In this document: positions 45,554-55,528 of the stretch, in pieces
Numbering within the stretch: position 1 is the first letter of the stretch
Layout: every line of letters begins with the position of its first letter
Assembly (NCBI GenBank): GCA_964622545.1
Contig: CAZUQM010000008.1
Coordinates: forward strand, 154,735 to 218,734
Source: JAFGLZ01 sp964622545
GTDB lineage: Bacteria; Planctomycetota; Phycisphaerae; UBA1845; JAFGLZ01
Direction: 5' to 3'
DNA: 64,000 nucleotides
The notes under the pieces: model-generated
Seen by the model: only the letters and a program-made list of their open reading frames with translations
The model's database searches: none
What the model was told of the DNA's origin: nothing
Translations under genes and position numbers: made by a program

Positions 45554-46987
45554 ATGCTGCCCGCCATCGAAAAGGCCTTTCGCGAAATCCTGCCCGACGC
45601 GGACTACTGCTCGCTTCGCTTCGTGCATGAGCAGAGCGAGGCCGTTGTCGTCCGCCAGAACATCCTTCAGCCCGTGACACGAAGCGAGGACGCCGGCGCC
45701 ATGGTCACCGTCGTCGACGGCGACGGCCTGGGCTACGCCGCCACCTGCGACCTGACGCCTTCGGGTCTCCGTCGTGCGGCCGAGAGGGCCCACGACTGGG
45801 CGCGCGGCACGGCCGGCCGTGGGGTGGCCGACTTCCGCAAGGTGCCGCACTGCACGGCCCAGGCCGAGTACATCACCCCGATCGTCAAGCCCTGGACCTC
45901 CGTCAGCCTCAAAGACAAGGTCGATCTGCTCGGCAAGCGGAGCGAGCAACTCAAGACCGACGACCGCATCGCCGACTGGATGGCCGGGCTGGCCTGCGAC
46001 CGGATTCACACGCTGTTGCTGACGAGCGAGGGCGGACGGATCCACCAGGAGTTCGCCGGGCTCATGCCCATTCTTCGCGCCACGGCGGCCGAGGGCACGA
46101 CGGTCCAGACCCGCACCTTGGGCGGACACGCCTTTACCCGGCAGGGCGGGCTTGAGATTCTCGACGCTATCGGCTTCGACGACGCCCCGCCTCGCGTCGT
46201 CGACCAAGCGCTCGAGCTGCTCGCCGCGCCCGACTGTCCCGAGGGCACCATCGACCTGCTGGCCGCGCCCGATCAGATGATCCTCCAGATCCACGAGTCG
46301 ATCGGGCATCCCCTGGAGCTCGACCGCATCCTGGGCGACGAACGCAACTACGCGGGTACGAGCTTCGTGACGCCCGACATGCTCGGCAGCTACCAGTACG
46401 GCTCGGAGCTGCTGAACATCACGTTCGACCCGTCGCGGCCGGAGCAGCTCGCCAGCTACGCCTTCGACGACGACGGCACGCCGGCGGCCAAGGAATACAT
46501 CATCAAGGACGGCGTCCTGCTCCGCGCCCTCGGCAGCGCAACGAGCCAGGCCCGAACCGGTCTGCCGGGCGTGGCCAACGCCCGCGCATCGAGCTGGAAC
46601 CGCCCGCCCATCGACCGCATGGCCAATCTCAACCTCGAGCCCGGCGACAGCGGCTTCGAGGACATGGTCGAGGCCGTCGAGCGCGGCATCTACATGGAGA
46701 CGAACCGGTCGTGGTCGATCGACGACTCGCGGAACAAGTTCCAGTTCGGGTGCGAATGGGCTCGCCTTATCGAGGACGGCCGACTGACCACCGTCGTGAA
46801 GAACCCGAACTACCGTGGCATCTCGGCCACGTTCTGGCGGAACCTGAAGCGTGTCGGCAACGAGGGCACGTTCGTGGTCATGGGCACGCCCAACTGCGGC
46901 AAGGGCGAGCCGAACCAGATGATCCGCGTCGGTCATGCCTCCCCGGCCGCGCTGTTCGCCGACGTCGACGTCTTCGGAGGAGCCTAG
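45554..46987 (+). CDS. tldD: TldD-family metalloprotease subunit
   Basis: 477 residues, cytoplasmic. ATG 45554 has GGAG seven bases upstream. The family's zinc motif HExxxH is present: His247, Glu248 and His252 in HESIGHPLE. The C-terminal block GRLTTVVKNPNYRGIS is also typical. In E. coli TldD and TldE form a heterodimer that degrades unfolded peptides and trims the leader of microcin B17; TldD carries the metal. The partner gene starts three bases after the stop. No RiPP precursor gene is obvious nearby. Confidence 0.92.
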   Translation: MLPAIEKAFREILPDADYCSLRFVHEQSEAVVVRQNILQPVTRSEDAGAMVTVVDGDGLGYAATCDLTPSGLRRAAERAHDWARGTAGRGVADFRKVPHCTAQAEYITPIVKPWTSVSLKDKVDLLGKRSEQLKTDDRIADWMAGLACDRIHTLLLTSEGGRIHQEFAGLMPILRATAAEGTTVQTRTLGGHAFTRQGGLEILDAIGFDDAPPRVVDQALELLAAPDCPEGTIDLLAAPDQMILQIHESIGHPLELDRILGDERNYAGTSFVTPDMLGSYQYGSELLNITFDPSRPEQLASYAFDDDGTPAAKEYIIKDGVLLRALGSATSQARTGLPGVANARASSWNRPPIDRMANLNLEPGDSGFEDMVEAVERGIYMETNRSWSIDDSRNKFQFGCEWARLIEDGRLTTVVKNPNYRGISATFWRNLKRVGNEGTFVVMGTPNCGKGEPNQMIRVGHASPAALFADVDVFGGA

Positions 46988-46990
46988 ACG

Positions 46991-48313
46991 ATGCAGCAGT
47001 ACTTCTACGAACTCGCCGACGCGATGACCGGTCTGCTCACCGGCGACGAGGTGTTCACCGCCGGCTTCGAGGGCGAGGAGTCCGACTTCGTCCGCTTCAA
47101 CCGCAACGAGATACGCCAGGCGGGCAGCGTGACCCAGCGGACGCTGTCGGTCGACCTTATCGAGGGCTCGCGTCATGCGGCGGGCAACCTGACGCTATCC
47201 GGCGACGCCGGGCAGGACCGTCCGGCCGTTCGTCGCCTCATCGACGACTTGCGCGAGGTGCGTTCCGCCCTGCCCGAAGACCCGCACCTGCTCTACAACA
47301 CCGAGGGCACATCGACCGAGCGGATCGAGGATAGCCGGCTGCCCGAGCCCCGGGCCGTCGTGGATGCCATCCAGGGCGCCGGACGCGGGCACGACCTCGT
47401 CGGCATCTACGCCGGCGGCGGCATCTGCTCCGGCTTTGCCAGCTCGCTGGGTCAGCGGAACTGGTACGTCACGCACACGTTCAACTTCGACTGGAGCTTC
47501 TATCACGAGGCCGACAAGGCCGTGAAGAGCGCCTACGCCGGATTCGAGTGGACGCCGGAGGGTTTCGCGGCCAAGCTCGACTGGGCCAAGGAGCAGCTCG
47601 CCGCGATTCGCCAGCCACCCCAGACCATCAAGCCGGGTCGGTATCGGGTGTATCTGGCACCGGCGGCCGTCCACGACCTGGTGGACCTGCTCGGCTGGGG
47701 CGGGTTCGGACTCAAGGCCCATCGCACGAAGCAGACGAGCCTGCTCAAGCTGCTCGAGGGCGAGGCCTCGCTGGCGCCGTCGTTGCGTATCAGCGAGAAT
47801 ACGGGCGAGGGCGTCGCGCCGAATTTCCAGGACGCCGGGTTCCTCCGGCCGGATGAGGTGATCCTGATCGAGGACGGCAAGCTGGCCGGTGCGTTGGTCT
47901 CGCCGCGATCGGCGAAGGAGTACGGCGTGCCGACCAATGGTGCGGCCGGCCATGAAGCGCCGGAATCGGTCGATGTGGCCGGCGGCGACCTGGCCGGCGA
48001 CGACGTGCTGAGCCGGCTCGACACGGGCATCTACATCAACAATCTGCACTACCTGAACTACTCCGACCGGCCGGGCTGTCGGGCCACGGGGATGACCCGC
48101 TTCGCGACCTACTGGGTCGAGCACGGCGAGGTCCAGGGCCCGCTGAACGTGATGCGGTTTGACGAGACGATGTACCGCGTGCTGGGCGAGAACCTGGTGG
48201 CGCTGACGGCCGACCGCGAGATGATTCTGGACAATGACACCTACTTCCACCGCGCTACGAGCAGCGCCCGGCTGCCCGGTGCGTTGGTCGAGGATTTCAG
48301 CTTGACGCTCTAG
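46991..48313 (+). CDS. tldE: TldE/PmbA-family protease subunit
   Basis: 440 residues, cytoplasmic, starting three bases after tldD with its GGAGGAG ribosome-binding site inside the end of that gene. It has the TldE-type core (YAGGGICSGFASSLGQRNW, RVYLAPAAVHDLVDLL, TGIYINNLHYLNYSDRPGCRATGMTR split over the C-terminal domain) and no HExxxH, as expected for the non-metal partner. It completes the TldD active chamber. In frame after its TAG there are 30 more sense codons with a CxxC pair (see findings). Confidence 0.9.
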   Translation: MQQYFYELADAMTGLLTGDEVFTAGFEGEESDFVRFNRNEIRQAGSVTQRTLSVDLIEGSRHAAGNLTLSGDAGQDRPAVRRLIDDLREVRSALPEDPHLLYNTEGTSTERIEDSRLPEPRAVVDAIQGAGRGHDLVGIYAGGGICSGFASSLGQRNWYVTHTFNFDWSFYHEADKAVKSAYAGFEWTPEGFAAKLDWAKEQLAAIRQPPQTIKPGRYRVYLAPAAVHDLVDLLGWGGFGLKAHRTKQTSLLKLLEGEASLAPSLRISENTGEGVAPNFQDAGFLRPDEVILIEDGKLAGALVSPRSAKEYGVPTNGAAGHEAPESVDVAGGDLAGDDVLSRLDTGIYINNLHYLNYSDRPGCRATGMTRFATYWVEHGEVQGPLNVMRFDETMYRVLGENLVALTADREMILDNDTYFHRATSSARLPGALVEDFSLTL

Positions 48314-48429
48314 GCGGCGCAATCCCGTTGCTGGAAGGACGCTCACCTCTGTGGCCAGTGCAAGCGGGCGATCGAAGCCCTCAGGAAAAGGCGCCGCTGA
48401 CACACCATGGCGCCGCGTCGGTTCGTCCC

Positions 48430-48458
48430 TTGACACCATCGCGCTCATCGCATCCACT
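48430..48458 (+). promoter_or_regulatory. Perfect -35 box before the beta-helix lipoprotein gene
   Basis: TTGACA (48430-48435) and, 17 bp on, the weak -10 TCCACT (48453-48458), 32 bases before the ATG. A weak -10 with a perfect -35 may indicate activator dependence. Confidence 0.3.
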
Positions 48459-48490
48459 GACCCGCACACGCAACTCAGGAGGCCGATTCC

Positions 48491-51163
48491 ATGCGAGCAT
48501 CCAACGTGCGAGCACCCATCAACGTCTATCGTGTCGTTATGCTGTCTTGGGCCCTGTTGCCAGGCTGTGCGACCACGGGCCATGCGGCCCAGGGCGTTCA
48601 GGCCGATGCCGCCACGGCGCCGAAGGCCGACTTCTACGTCTCGCCCAAGGGCAACGATGTGTGGTCGGGACGGTTGCCCACGCCGTCAGCCGACGGCAAG
48701 GACGGCCCGTTCGCGACGATCGCCCGCGCCCAGCAGGCGATCCGCGACACGGCCGACGAGCCCGCCCTACCGGGACGACGGCTCGTGCTGATCCGCGGCG
48801 GACGCTACGTGCTCGATAAGCCCATCGCGTTCACGCCGCAGGATTCCGGCAGCGACGCGCGCCCCGTCGTGTACCAGGCCTACGGCGACGAACGACCCGT
48901 CTTCAGCGGCGGCGTGGCCATTACGGGATGGCAGCGTGGCCAGGGCTCGGTGTGGACGGCCCAGGTGCCGAAGGTCGGTGGCAAGCCCATCACGTTCAAC
49001 CAGCTCTTCGTGAACGGCAAGCGTGCGACGCGGGCCCGTCATCCGAACGAGGGCTACCTCCGCACCGACGGGCCCCTGCCGGGTCTGAAGAACTACCGCG
49101 ACCGCAAGAAGGTCGAGAACAAGATGGGCTTCCGCTACAAGGCGGGCGACCTCAAGCGGTGGGAGCGGCTTGAGGACGTCGTCCTTTCCATCTACCACTC
49201 TTGGACGAACTCGCTGAACTGGATCAGCAAGCTCGACACGGACAAACGGACCGTGCACTTCGTCTCACGCACCGGGTGGCCGATCGGCTACTGGGAGAAG
49301 AGGCAGCGTTACTACGTGGAGAACGCGCTCGAGCTGCTCGATGCGCCCGGGGAGTGGTACCTCAACCGCCAGACGGGCGTGGTGAGCTATCGACCCAGGT
49401 CGGGCGAGGACATGGCTAAGGCCTCCGTCGTGGCGCCGCGGCTCCGCAAGCTGGTCGTGTTCAGCGGCCACATGAAGGTCGGTCAGCCGGTCACGCACAT
49501 CGAGCTGGTCGGGCTGACGTTCGAGCATGCCACGTGGTTCGTCAAAGACCGCGGCCCGGCCGACGGACAAGCCGCCGCCTGGCTCGAGGCAGCGGTCTTC
49601 GCTCGCGGCGCCCACCACTGTCTGCTCGAGGGGTGCACCGTCCGTCACGTCGGTGAGTACGGCATCTACCTCGAGCGCGGCTGCACGAACAACCGCGTCG
49701 TGCAGTGTCACGTTCACGACCTCGGCGCCGGCGGGGTTCGGCTGGGCTACATGAGCGGCGAGAAGGACCCCAAGACGGCCAGCCACCACAACACCGTCCA
49801 CAACTGCTTCATCCACGACGGCGGACACGTCTTCCGCGCGGGCGTCGGGGCGTGGATCGGCCGGAGTAGCCACAACCGGCTCAGCCACAACGAGATCTGC
49901 GACTTCGACTACACGGGCATCTCGGTCGGCTGGTGCTGGGGCTATGCCAAGCCGAGCTCGGCCCATCACAACATCATCGAGTACAACCGCGTCCACCACA
50001 TCGGCAACGGCGTGCTGAGCGACATGGGGGGGATCTACACGCTCGGCGTCTCGCCCGGGACGATCATCCGCAACAACGTCTTCCACACGATCTTCGCCTA
50101 CGCCTACGGCGGATGGGGCCTGTACACCGACGAGGGCAGCAGCGAGATCGTCATGGAGAACAACCTCGTCTACGACACCAAGACCGGGGGCTTCCACCAG
50201 CACTACGGCCGGGAGAACGTCATCCACAACAACATCCTGGCCTTCTCGCGCTACGGGCAGATCCAGCGGAGCCGCGACGAGCCGCACATCTCGTTCATCT
50301 TCAAGAACAACATCGTGTACTTCGACAACGGCATGCTGCTGAGCGGCCGGTGGAAGAACGGTCATTGGAAGATGGACGGCAACTGCTACTGGGACACATC
50401 AGGCAAGCCCATCGAGTTCGCGTGGCACACCTTCGACGAGTGGCAGGCACGGGGCTTCGGCCGGCACAGCATCATCGCCGACCCGAAGTTCGTGAACCCG
50501 GCCAAGCGTGATTTTCGGCTCCGGGGCGACTCCCCTGCCTACGCACTGGGGTTTCGGCGGTTCAACGTTGACCAGGCCGGCCTGACGGGCGATGCCCGCT
50601 GGCGGGCGATGCCCCAAGGCGTAACGCATCGCGAGATCGAACGGCCGATGCAGAAGCTGGCCACGCACCTGACGGGTCCGAAGTACGTCCGACTCGACGG
50701 CAAGCCGATGACGAACTGGGCCCAACCGCCCAAGCCCGTCGACGCGGCGTTCCGCCACATCGACGTCGGCTACGGCGGCAAGCCCATTACCTACAAGGCC
50801 CGCGTCAGCAAGGGCGACGCGTTTGTGGTCGTCTTCGGCCTGTGCGAGGGGTTCTGGAAAGAGAAGGGCAAGCGCGTCCTCGATCTGAAGATAGACGGCA
50901 AGACCGTCGCCACCGTCGATCCCATCGCCGCCAAGGGGCAGAACGTGCCGCTGGCCCTGGCGTTTTCGGCCGAGGACGCCGACCAGGACGGCAAGCTGAC
51001 GATCCAATCGGTGGCCGATACGGGCTCGAGCGACAAGAACTCGATTCTGAATGTGATCTGGGTCCTGCCGGGAGACACCCCGTGCACCGACGAGGTGCTC
51101 ACGGCGCTGGTTCGCGGTCAGTACAAGGGCAAGGTTCTGCTGCGGATCGACTGCGGAAAATAG
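48491..51163 (+). CDS. Right-handed beta-helix lipoprotein, probable glycoside hydrolase (GH141-like)
   Basis: 890 residues; ATG 48491 with AGGAGG eight bases upstream. A signal peptide ends in L-L-P-G-C, a lipobox, so the protein is lipid-anchored. The mature start FYVSPKGNDVWSG and GPFATIARAQQAIRD is the usual opening of DUF1565/GH141-like proteins. The beta-helix spans about residues 90-680, with stacked turns rich in Asn and His (EYNRVHHIGNGVLSD, ENNLVYDTKTGG, HNNILAFSRYG). A C-terminal sandwich of about 150 residues follows (VSKGDAFVVVFGLCEGFW), resembling malectin-like carbohydrate-binding domains. Known relatives act as fucosidases or xylanases; the substrate here is not determined. 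Confidence 0.8.
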   Translation: MRASNVRAPINVYRVVMLSWALLPGCATTGHAAQGVQADAATAPKADFYVSPKGNDVWSGRLPTPSADGKDGPFATIARAQQAIRDTADEPALPGRRLVLIRGGRYVLDKPIAFTPQDSGSDARPVVYQAYGDERPVFSGGVAITGWQRGQGSVWTAQVPKVGGKPITFNQLFVNGKRATRARHPNEGYLRTDGPLPGLKNYRDRKKVENKMGFRYKAGDLKRWERLEDVVLSIYHSWTNSLNWISKLDTDKRTVHFVSRTGWPIGYWEKRQRYYVENALELLDAPGEWYLNRQTGVVSYRPRSGEDMAKASVVAPRLRKLVVFSGHMKVGQPVTHIELVGLTFEHATWFVKDRGPADGQAAAWLEAAVFARGAHHCLLEGCTVRHVGEYGIYLERGCTNNRVVQCHVHDLGAGGVRLGYMSGEKDPKTASHHNTVHNCFIHDGGHVFRAGVGAWIGRSSHNRLSHNEICDFDYTGISVGWCWGYAKPSSAHHNIIEYNRVHHIGNGVLSDMGGIYTLGVSPGTIIRNNVFHTIFAYAYGGWGLYTDEGSSEIVMENNLVYDTKTGGFHQHYGRENVIHNNILAFSRYGQIQRSRDEPHISFIFKNNIVYFDNGMLLSGRWKNGHWKMDGNCYWDTSGKPIEFAWHTFDEWQARGFGRHSIIADPKFVNPAKRDFRLRGDSPAYALGFRRFNVDQAGLTGDARWRAMPQGVTHREIERPMQKLATHLTGPKYVRLDGKPMTNWAQPPKPVDAAFRHIDVGYGGKPITYKARVSKGDAFVVVFGLCEGFWKEKGKRVLDLKIDGKTVATVDPIAAKGQNVPLALAFSAEDADQDGKLTIQSVADTGSSDKNSILNVIWVLPGDTPCTDEVLTALVRGQYKGKVLLRIDCGK

Positions 51164-51195
51164 CGGTTGGGCCGAGCGTCGCTTTCGCCGGCGCT

Positions 51196-52422
51196 TTACG
51201 CCCGCCAGATGATCCGACCGGCCTTGATCGTCATCTCGACGTGCAGGTCCGGATCCATCACGACCAGGTCGGCGTCCTTGCCGACGGCCAGGATGCCGCG
51301 GCGGTATTTCCATTCCATGACACGCGCGGCGTTCAGGCTGGCCATCTGAGCTGCCTGCTCCAACGACGCCGCGGCGTGCTTGATCATCGTCCGCAGCGCG
51401 CGGTCGAGCGTCGTCGTGCTTCCGGCGAGCGTCTCGGGATCCCTGGCCAGGTACGCGCGGCCCTTGCGCACCACGACCTCTTGCCCGCTGAAGTCATAGT
51501 CGCCGTCGGGCTGCCCCGCCGCGCGGATGGCGTCGCTGACCAGGATGATCTTGTCGTGCCCCTTGACCTTCATCAGGAGTTGCAGCACGGCGGGATGGAC
51601 GTGCACGGCGTCGGCGATGACTTCGACGAACAGCTCATCGCGCAGGAGCGTCCCGGCCAGGACGCCCGGCTTGCGATGGTGCATCGACGGCATGGCATTG
51701 AAGATGTGCGTGACGCCTTCAAGTCCGTTGTCGATGGCTTCGGCGATCTGCTCGTAGCGGGCGTTCGAGTGACCGATCGACAGGTGCAGCGGGTGGTCGG
51801 GCCGGCTGCCGCCGCCGGCGCCGGCCGTCTCGGCCATGGATGCGGCTCGCAGGATCGCCATGGCGCCCGGCATCTCCGGGGCGATGGTCATCACCCGGAC
51901 CCAGGGTCCGCCCGCCTCGATCAGGGCGTTGAAGCCCTCCAGCGTTCCGGGCCACATGTAGTCGGGGCGGATCGCGCCGTGCATGTCCGGGTTGAGGAAT
52001 GGCCCCTCCAGGTGCAGCCCCTCCACGATGCGCCCGGGGACCGGCCGCTCACAGTAGTCGCGGAGGCGGCCGATGCATGCCAGGAGCCGCTCTCTGGGCT
52101 GGGGATAGATCGTCGCAAGCACCGACGTCGTGCCGTGGCTGGCGAAGAAGTCGCTGATGATGTCGAGCGTCTCGGGGGTTGCGTCTCTGTCGGCGAAGTC
52201 GTGACCGCGCCCGCCGTGGGCGTGGATGTCGACGAAGCCGGGCAGGACGTATCGCCCCTCCACATCGAGGCGTCTGGCGCCGCCGGGAATGGACACGTCA
52301 CAGGCCTGACCCATCTGCGTGATTTTGCCGCGCTCCAGCACCAGGGTGCAGGCCTCCTCCTTGCGGAAGGGTGTGATGGCGGTGGCCTTTTCCAGCACGA
52401 GCGTGTCTGCGTCATCTTCCAT
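51196..52422 (-). CDS. nagA: N-acetylglucosamine-6-phosphate deacetylase (NagA, HxH type)
   Basis: 408 residues. ATG 52422 (AGGA upstream) is preferred to the in-frame ATG 75 bases earlier, which adds residues not seen in the family and has no ribosome-binding site. Unlike the other NagA-like protein in this window it has the HxH motif, His67 and His69 in DIHAHGG, besides LEGPF, IGHSNA, THIFNAM and VSDAI. It should therefore be the bimetallic type that converts GlcNAc-6-P to GlcN-6-P in the cytoplasm. It converges on the beta-helix gene with a 32-bp gap. Confidence 0.9.
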   Translation of the reverse strand: MEDDADTLVLEKATAITPFRKEEACTLVLERGKITQMGQACDVSIPGGARRLDVEGRYVLPGFVDIHAHGGRGHDFADRDATPETLDIISDFFASHGTTSVLATIYPQPRERLLACIGRLRDYCERPVPGRIVEGLHLEGPFLNPDMHGAIRPDYMWPGTLEGFNALIEAGGPWVRVMTIAPEMPGAMAILRAASMAETAGAGGGSRPDHPLHLSIGHSNARYEQIAEAIDNGLEGVTHIFNAMPSMHHRKPGVLAGTLLRDELFVEVIADAVHVHPAVLQLLMKVKGHDKIILVSDAIRAAGQPDGDYDFSGQEVVVRKGRAYLARDPETLAGSTTTLDRALRTMIKHAAASLEQAAQMASLNAARVMEWKYRRGILAVGKDADLVVMDPDLHVEMTIKAGRIIWRA

Positions 52423-52617
52423 GGGCGTGTCCTGCCAGTGCGAGCCGCCGGTGCGCTCGCCAACGAGCGGCACCCTGTTCCCTTGGACGTCTACCATACC
52501 CGTTGATGGTTAGGGTTTCATGTCCGTTTGGCACGGTTGGGCACGCGGGCGGGCGGCGAGGCTTCGGAGGTCCGACGCCAACCGGTGTTTCACCGGCCCG
52601 AGGTCGTCCCGTGCCGA

Positions 52618-52646
52618 TTGGCGCGTGCGGCCGCTTCAAGTACACT
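52618..52646 (+). promoter_or_regulatory. Sigma-70-like promoter of the envelope cluster
   Basis: TTGGCG (52618-52623), 17-bp spacer, TACACT (52641-52646); leader about 35 bases to ATG 52688. The same strand continues with the membrane protein and the sulfatase-TPR gene without strong terminators. Confidence 0.45.
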
Positions 52647-52687
52647 CCCCAACTCATGACGACTGGACCCTATGTGAGGTGACGATC

Positions 52688-54382
52688 ATGACACACCGTC
52701 AGCACCACGTTCCCGGACTAGCCCTTCTCGGCCTACTGGGTGGCTTGCTCGCCCTGGCCTTCAGCGGAGCCGATACGGCCCTTGGCGAAGAGGCCAAGGC
52801 GTCGGCTCAGAAAGAGGCCGCGCAGAAGATGATCCGCGAGAAGATCGAGGCCGCCACCAAGAAGAAGGGCACGAAGAAAAAGAAGAAGGACAAGCCCGAG
52901 CGCATCGTGATCTCGAAGCCGGTATGGAACCAGAAGGCGGGCTTCGGACTTCCCGTGCCCCCGGGCTGGACGTCCGAGATCGAAGGCACCAACGTCGTCC
53001 TGAAATCGCCGGACGACCCGGCCGAGCAGTCCGTGATCACCCTCGGTCCGGAGCCGACTGAGCTCGAGGCCGAGCAGTACATCAAGGTGCTCCAGAAGCA
53101 GATCGCCGACGAGAAGAAGACCATGCCCATGCCGCAGAAGCCCAGGGATATCTTGGGCAAGCGAATCCACATGGCGGGCTATCTGGACTCCATGGCGCAA
53201 CCGCCTGGCATTGGAGCAGTGCTCGTCTTCGACCGGCCGGGGGATCAGGTCTTCGTCATTCGCGTCTTCACGCGCGATGAGAAGATCATTGAGGACTACG
53301 GCGTGATGGCGTCCTTGGGCCTCATCCGTTTCCGCGACGAGCCGATCCCCAACCTGCTCGCCGAACTGGGTCTGGGTGAGAAGGAGAAGGTCCTCGATGC
53401 CGACGTGGTGAATTTCAAGAAGGGCGAGGCGACCCTGTCGGAGTTCCGAATCCCGCTGCTCTACAAGCGGTTCGCCGAGGATAAGGCCGGGGCCAAAGGC
53501 GACCTCCATCGCTTCCGCACCGGCATCGTCGCTCCGAAGGACTACTCGCGCTCGCGGGCTTGGCCGGTGGTCTTCCTCGACGCTCCCGCCGAGATCGAGG
53601 CCCTCAACCCTTACCAGAAGCTCGCCGACGGGCTTGGGGTAATCGTCGTGACACTCCAACGGCAGAGCGACAACAGCGTGTGGCCACCTGAGATGGTCGC
53701 CCGGGTGATCCATACCGCCTTGGGCCACCTCCGCAGGATCATCACCCTCGACGAACACCGCGTCTACCTGGCCAGCTTCGGCGACAAGGCCGCTGATATG
53801 CAGGCGGCCGCGGCGATCCTGCCGCAGGCGGGCGGGCTGATCGCCCCGGCGGGCAAAGACGCCCTCTCCAAGGCCCTGGCCGATTCGCCGGACGCCAAGG
53901 AGCGGCTCGCCGCCGTGGTCGTCGCCATGGCCGGCGACAAGGACAAGGCCAAGGCCCTCGCCGAGGCCTGGAAGAAGGCCGGTCTGAAGGGCACGAAGGT
54001 TGTCGAGGCTGCCTCGCCCGCCGAGGCCCTGCAGCCGGCCCTGACCTGGCTGATCGAGCAGGACAGGCAGCAGACCAAGGCCGACCTGTCCAAGCTGATG
54101 GACAAGGCGGCCAAGCTTGAAAAGGGCCATGCAGGGCGTGCGCTCGCGATCTATCGCCACATCCTGGGCTCGGGCCTGGGCAAGCAGGACGTCGCCAAGG
54201 CCGACAAGGCCGCCAAGGCGCTGATGACCAAGGCCAACGACATCGTGGCCGCCCTCCGGGACAAGGCCGACTTCCCCGCCGAAGAGGTCATGCCCATGTG
54301 GGAGACCGCTCAGTCCTTCCACGGGACTCCTGAGGGGGTTCGCCTGCTTTTGGCGGTACGGCCCAAGGTGGAAGCCCAGTAG
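52688..54382 (+). CDS. Exported Lys-rich protein of unknown function
   Basis: 564 residues. ATG 52688 has GAGG nine bases upstream; sequence upstream in frame is not coding-like. A signal peptide (to about 33) is followed by a positively charged stretch, residues about 55-72, with TKKKGTKKKKKDK, then a PsbP/DUF1795-like sandwich (about 80-220, GFGLPVPPGWTSEI, VFVIRVFTRDEK). Residues 260-460 resemble an alpha/beta-hydrolase remnant (WPVVFLDAPAEI, HRVYLASFGDKAADM), in which the Gly-x-Ser-x-Gly is not kept. The last 100 residues are charged helices. I do not recognise the complete protein. It starts an operon with the polytopic membrane protein 24 bp downstream, so a cell-envelope role is likely. 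Confidence 0.7.
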   Translation: MTHRQHHVPGLALLGLLGGLLALAFSGADTALGEEAKASAQKEAAQKMIREKIEAATKKKGTKKKKKDKPERIVISKPVWNQKAGFGLPVPPGWTSEIEGTNVVLKSPDDPAEQSVITLGPEPTELEAEQYIKVLQKQIADEKKTMPMPQKPRDILGKRIHMAGYLDSMAQPPGIGAVLVFDRPGDQVFVIRVFTRDEKIIEDYGVMASLGLIRFRDEPIPNLLAELGLGEKEKVLDADVVNFKKGEATLSEFRIPLLYKRFAEDKAGAKGDLHRFRTGIVAPKDYSRSRAWPVVFLDAPAEIEALNPYQKLADGLGVIVVTLQRQSDNSVWPPEMVARVIHTALGHLRRIITLDEHRVYLASFGDKAADMQAAAAILPQAGGLIAPAGKDALSKALADSPDAKERLAAVVVAMAGDKDKAKALAEAWKKAGLKGTKVVEAASPAEALQPALTWLIEQDRQQTKADLSKLMDKAAKLEKGHAGRALAIYRHILGSGLGKQDVAKADKAAKALMTKANDIVAALRDKADFPAEEVMPMWETAQSFHGTPEGVRLLLAVRPKVEAQ

Positions 54383-54406
54383 CTCGGGCCGGCACGGGAG
54401 GCCGAA

Positions 54407-55522
54407 GTGCCCTCGCGCGATTTGGGACTGCGACAGCGACGTCCTCTGGCGCGGGTGGTCGCGACGGCACCTGCCGCCTGCTTGATCGCCGCCGCTGCCA
54501 CCTCGGCCGGCTGGCTCGCCCTGACACCGATCGACACATACCCTACGGGCGTCTGGCTCCTCCAGGCGCCCGTCTTCTTCTTTCAAGCCCTGGCCGTGCT
54601 TCTGTTGGCGCGTCGGGTTCACCTGACCCTCAGCCGTGTGGTGACTGCCCTGGTGGTCGGCAGCCTGGTCGGGTTGGCGGCGGCTCTGCTTCCCCACGCC
54701 GTGTGGTACGGGCTGACGGGGCTATGGGTGCAGGCCGGGACCCTACACGGATCCCCCTCCAACGTCGCGACCGGACTCCTCAGGGCGCTGATTCCTCACG
54801 TCCTCGCATCGCTACTGCTGGCGGTAGCCCTGGTGCGTTCCGAATCCCGATCGCTCCTGCCCGTGGCCGGCGCGCTGGCTGGGGCGATCCTCGCGATGGC
54901 CAGCTCCGCCGTTGGTGCCCCGCTGACGGGCTGGCTCTCGTCGAGCGCCTGCTTCGCCACATGCTGTACGAGCCTCGCGGTCTTTCTGCCGCTGCTGAGC
55001 TGGCTGGCCGACCAGGTGCATCCGTTGGTCGAGCGCGGCCCCCGTCGCGTCTGGCCTGTCATCGCGGTCGTCTGGGCCCTGCCGCCGGCGGTCCTGCTCG
55101 TGGGCGGGCTCGTCGCCCCGGAACGGTTCCTCGGCGACATCGACCAGACCGGCCTCCTACCCATCGTCTGGTTTCTCGATCTGGTTGGCGCCCAGGAGGA
55201 AGGCCTCGCCCGACCGGACGCGGTGCAGCACGGGGCCGTCTGCCTGATCCTCCTGGCCGCGGCCGTCGGTCTGTGTCCTCGTGGTCGTTGGGTGTGGATC
55301 CCGTGGACCGCCTGGCTGCTGCACGACCTCGCCTTCGCCGGGCTCCTTGCGTGGCTGATGGCGGGCCTGGTCCATAACGTCCAGATCGCCGCGTGCGATC
55401 CCGTGGCCCGTGCTGGATTGCCGGCAACCTGGTCGACGTTCGCGTGCCTGGTGGGCATCGGGTATATTCAGGTGTGTCGCCTTCTCGCATTGCCCCGTCG
55501 AGGCGTCAGGCCCACGTGGTAG
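54407..55522 (+). CDS. Polytopic membrane protein of unknown function
   Basis: 371 residues from a GTG at 54407 with GGGAGG five bases upstream. About nine membrane segments are visible, the clearest near 20-40, 50-70, 80-100, 125-145, 150-170, 180-200, 218-238, 268-286 and 300-325. The sequence is Leu/Ala/Val-rich, with a Cys-containing pair FATCC. No transporter or enzyme motif was recognised. It is 24 bp after the Lys-rich exported protein and six bases before the sulfatase-TPR gene, so the three are almost certainly one transcription unit. Confidence 0.72.
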   Translation: MPSRDLGLRQRRPLARVVATAPAACLIAAAATSAGWLALTPIDTYPTGVWLLQAPVFFFQALAVLLLARRVHLTLSRVVTALVVGSLVGLAAALLPHAVWYGLTGLWVQAGTLHGSPSNVATGLLRALIPHVLASLLLAVALVRSESRSLLPVAGALAGAILAMASSAVGAPLTGWLSSSACFATCCTSLAVFLPLLSWLADQVHPLVERGPRRVWPVIAVVWALPPAVLLVGGLVAPERFLGDIDQTGLLPIVWFLDLVGAQEEGLARPDAVQHGAVCLILLAAAVGLCPRGRWVWIPWTAWLLHDLAFAGLLAWLMAGLVHNVQIAACDPVARAGLPATWSTFACLVGIGYIQVCRLLALPRRGVRPTW

Positions 55523-55528
55523 GTTCGC

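Noticed and set aside
52733..54697. Minus-strand open frame opposite the Lys-rich protein gene
   Set aside because: Same reason: antisense of a GC-rich gene, no motifs, no ribosome-binding site.
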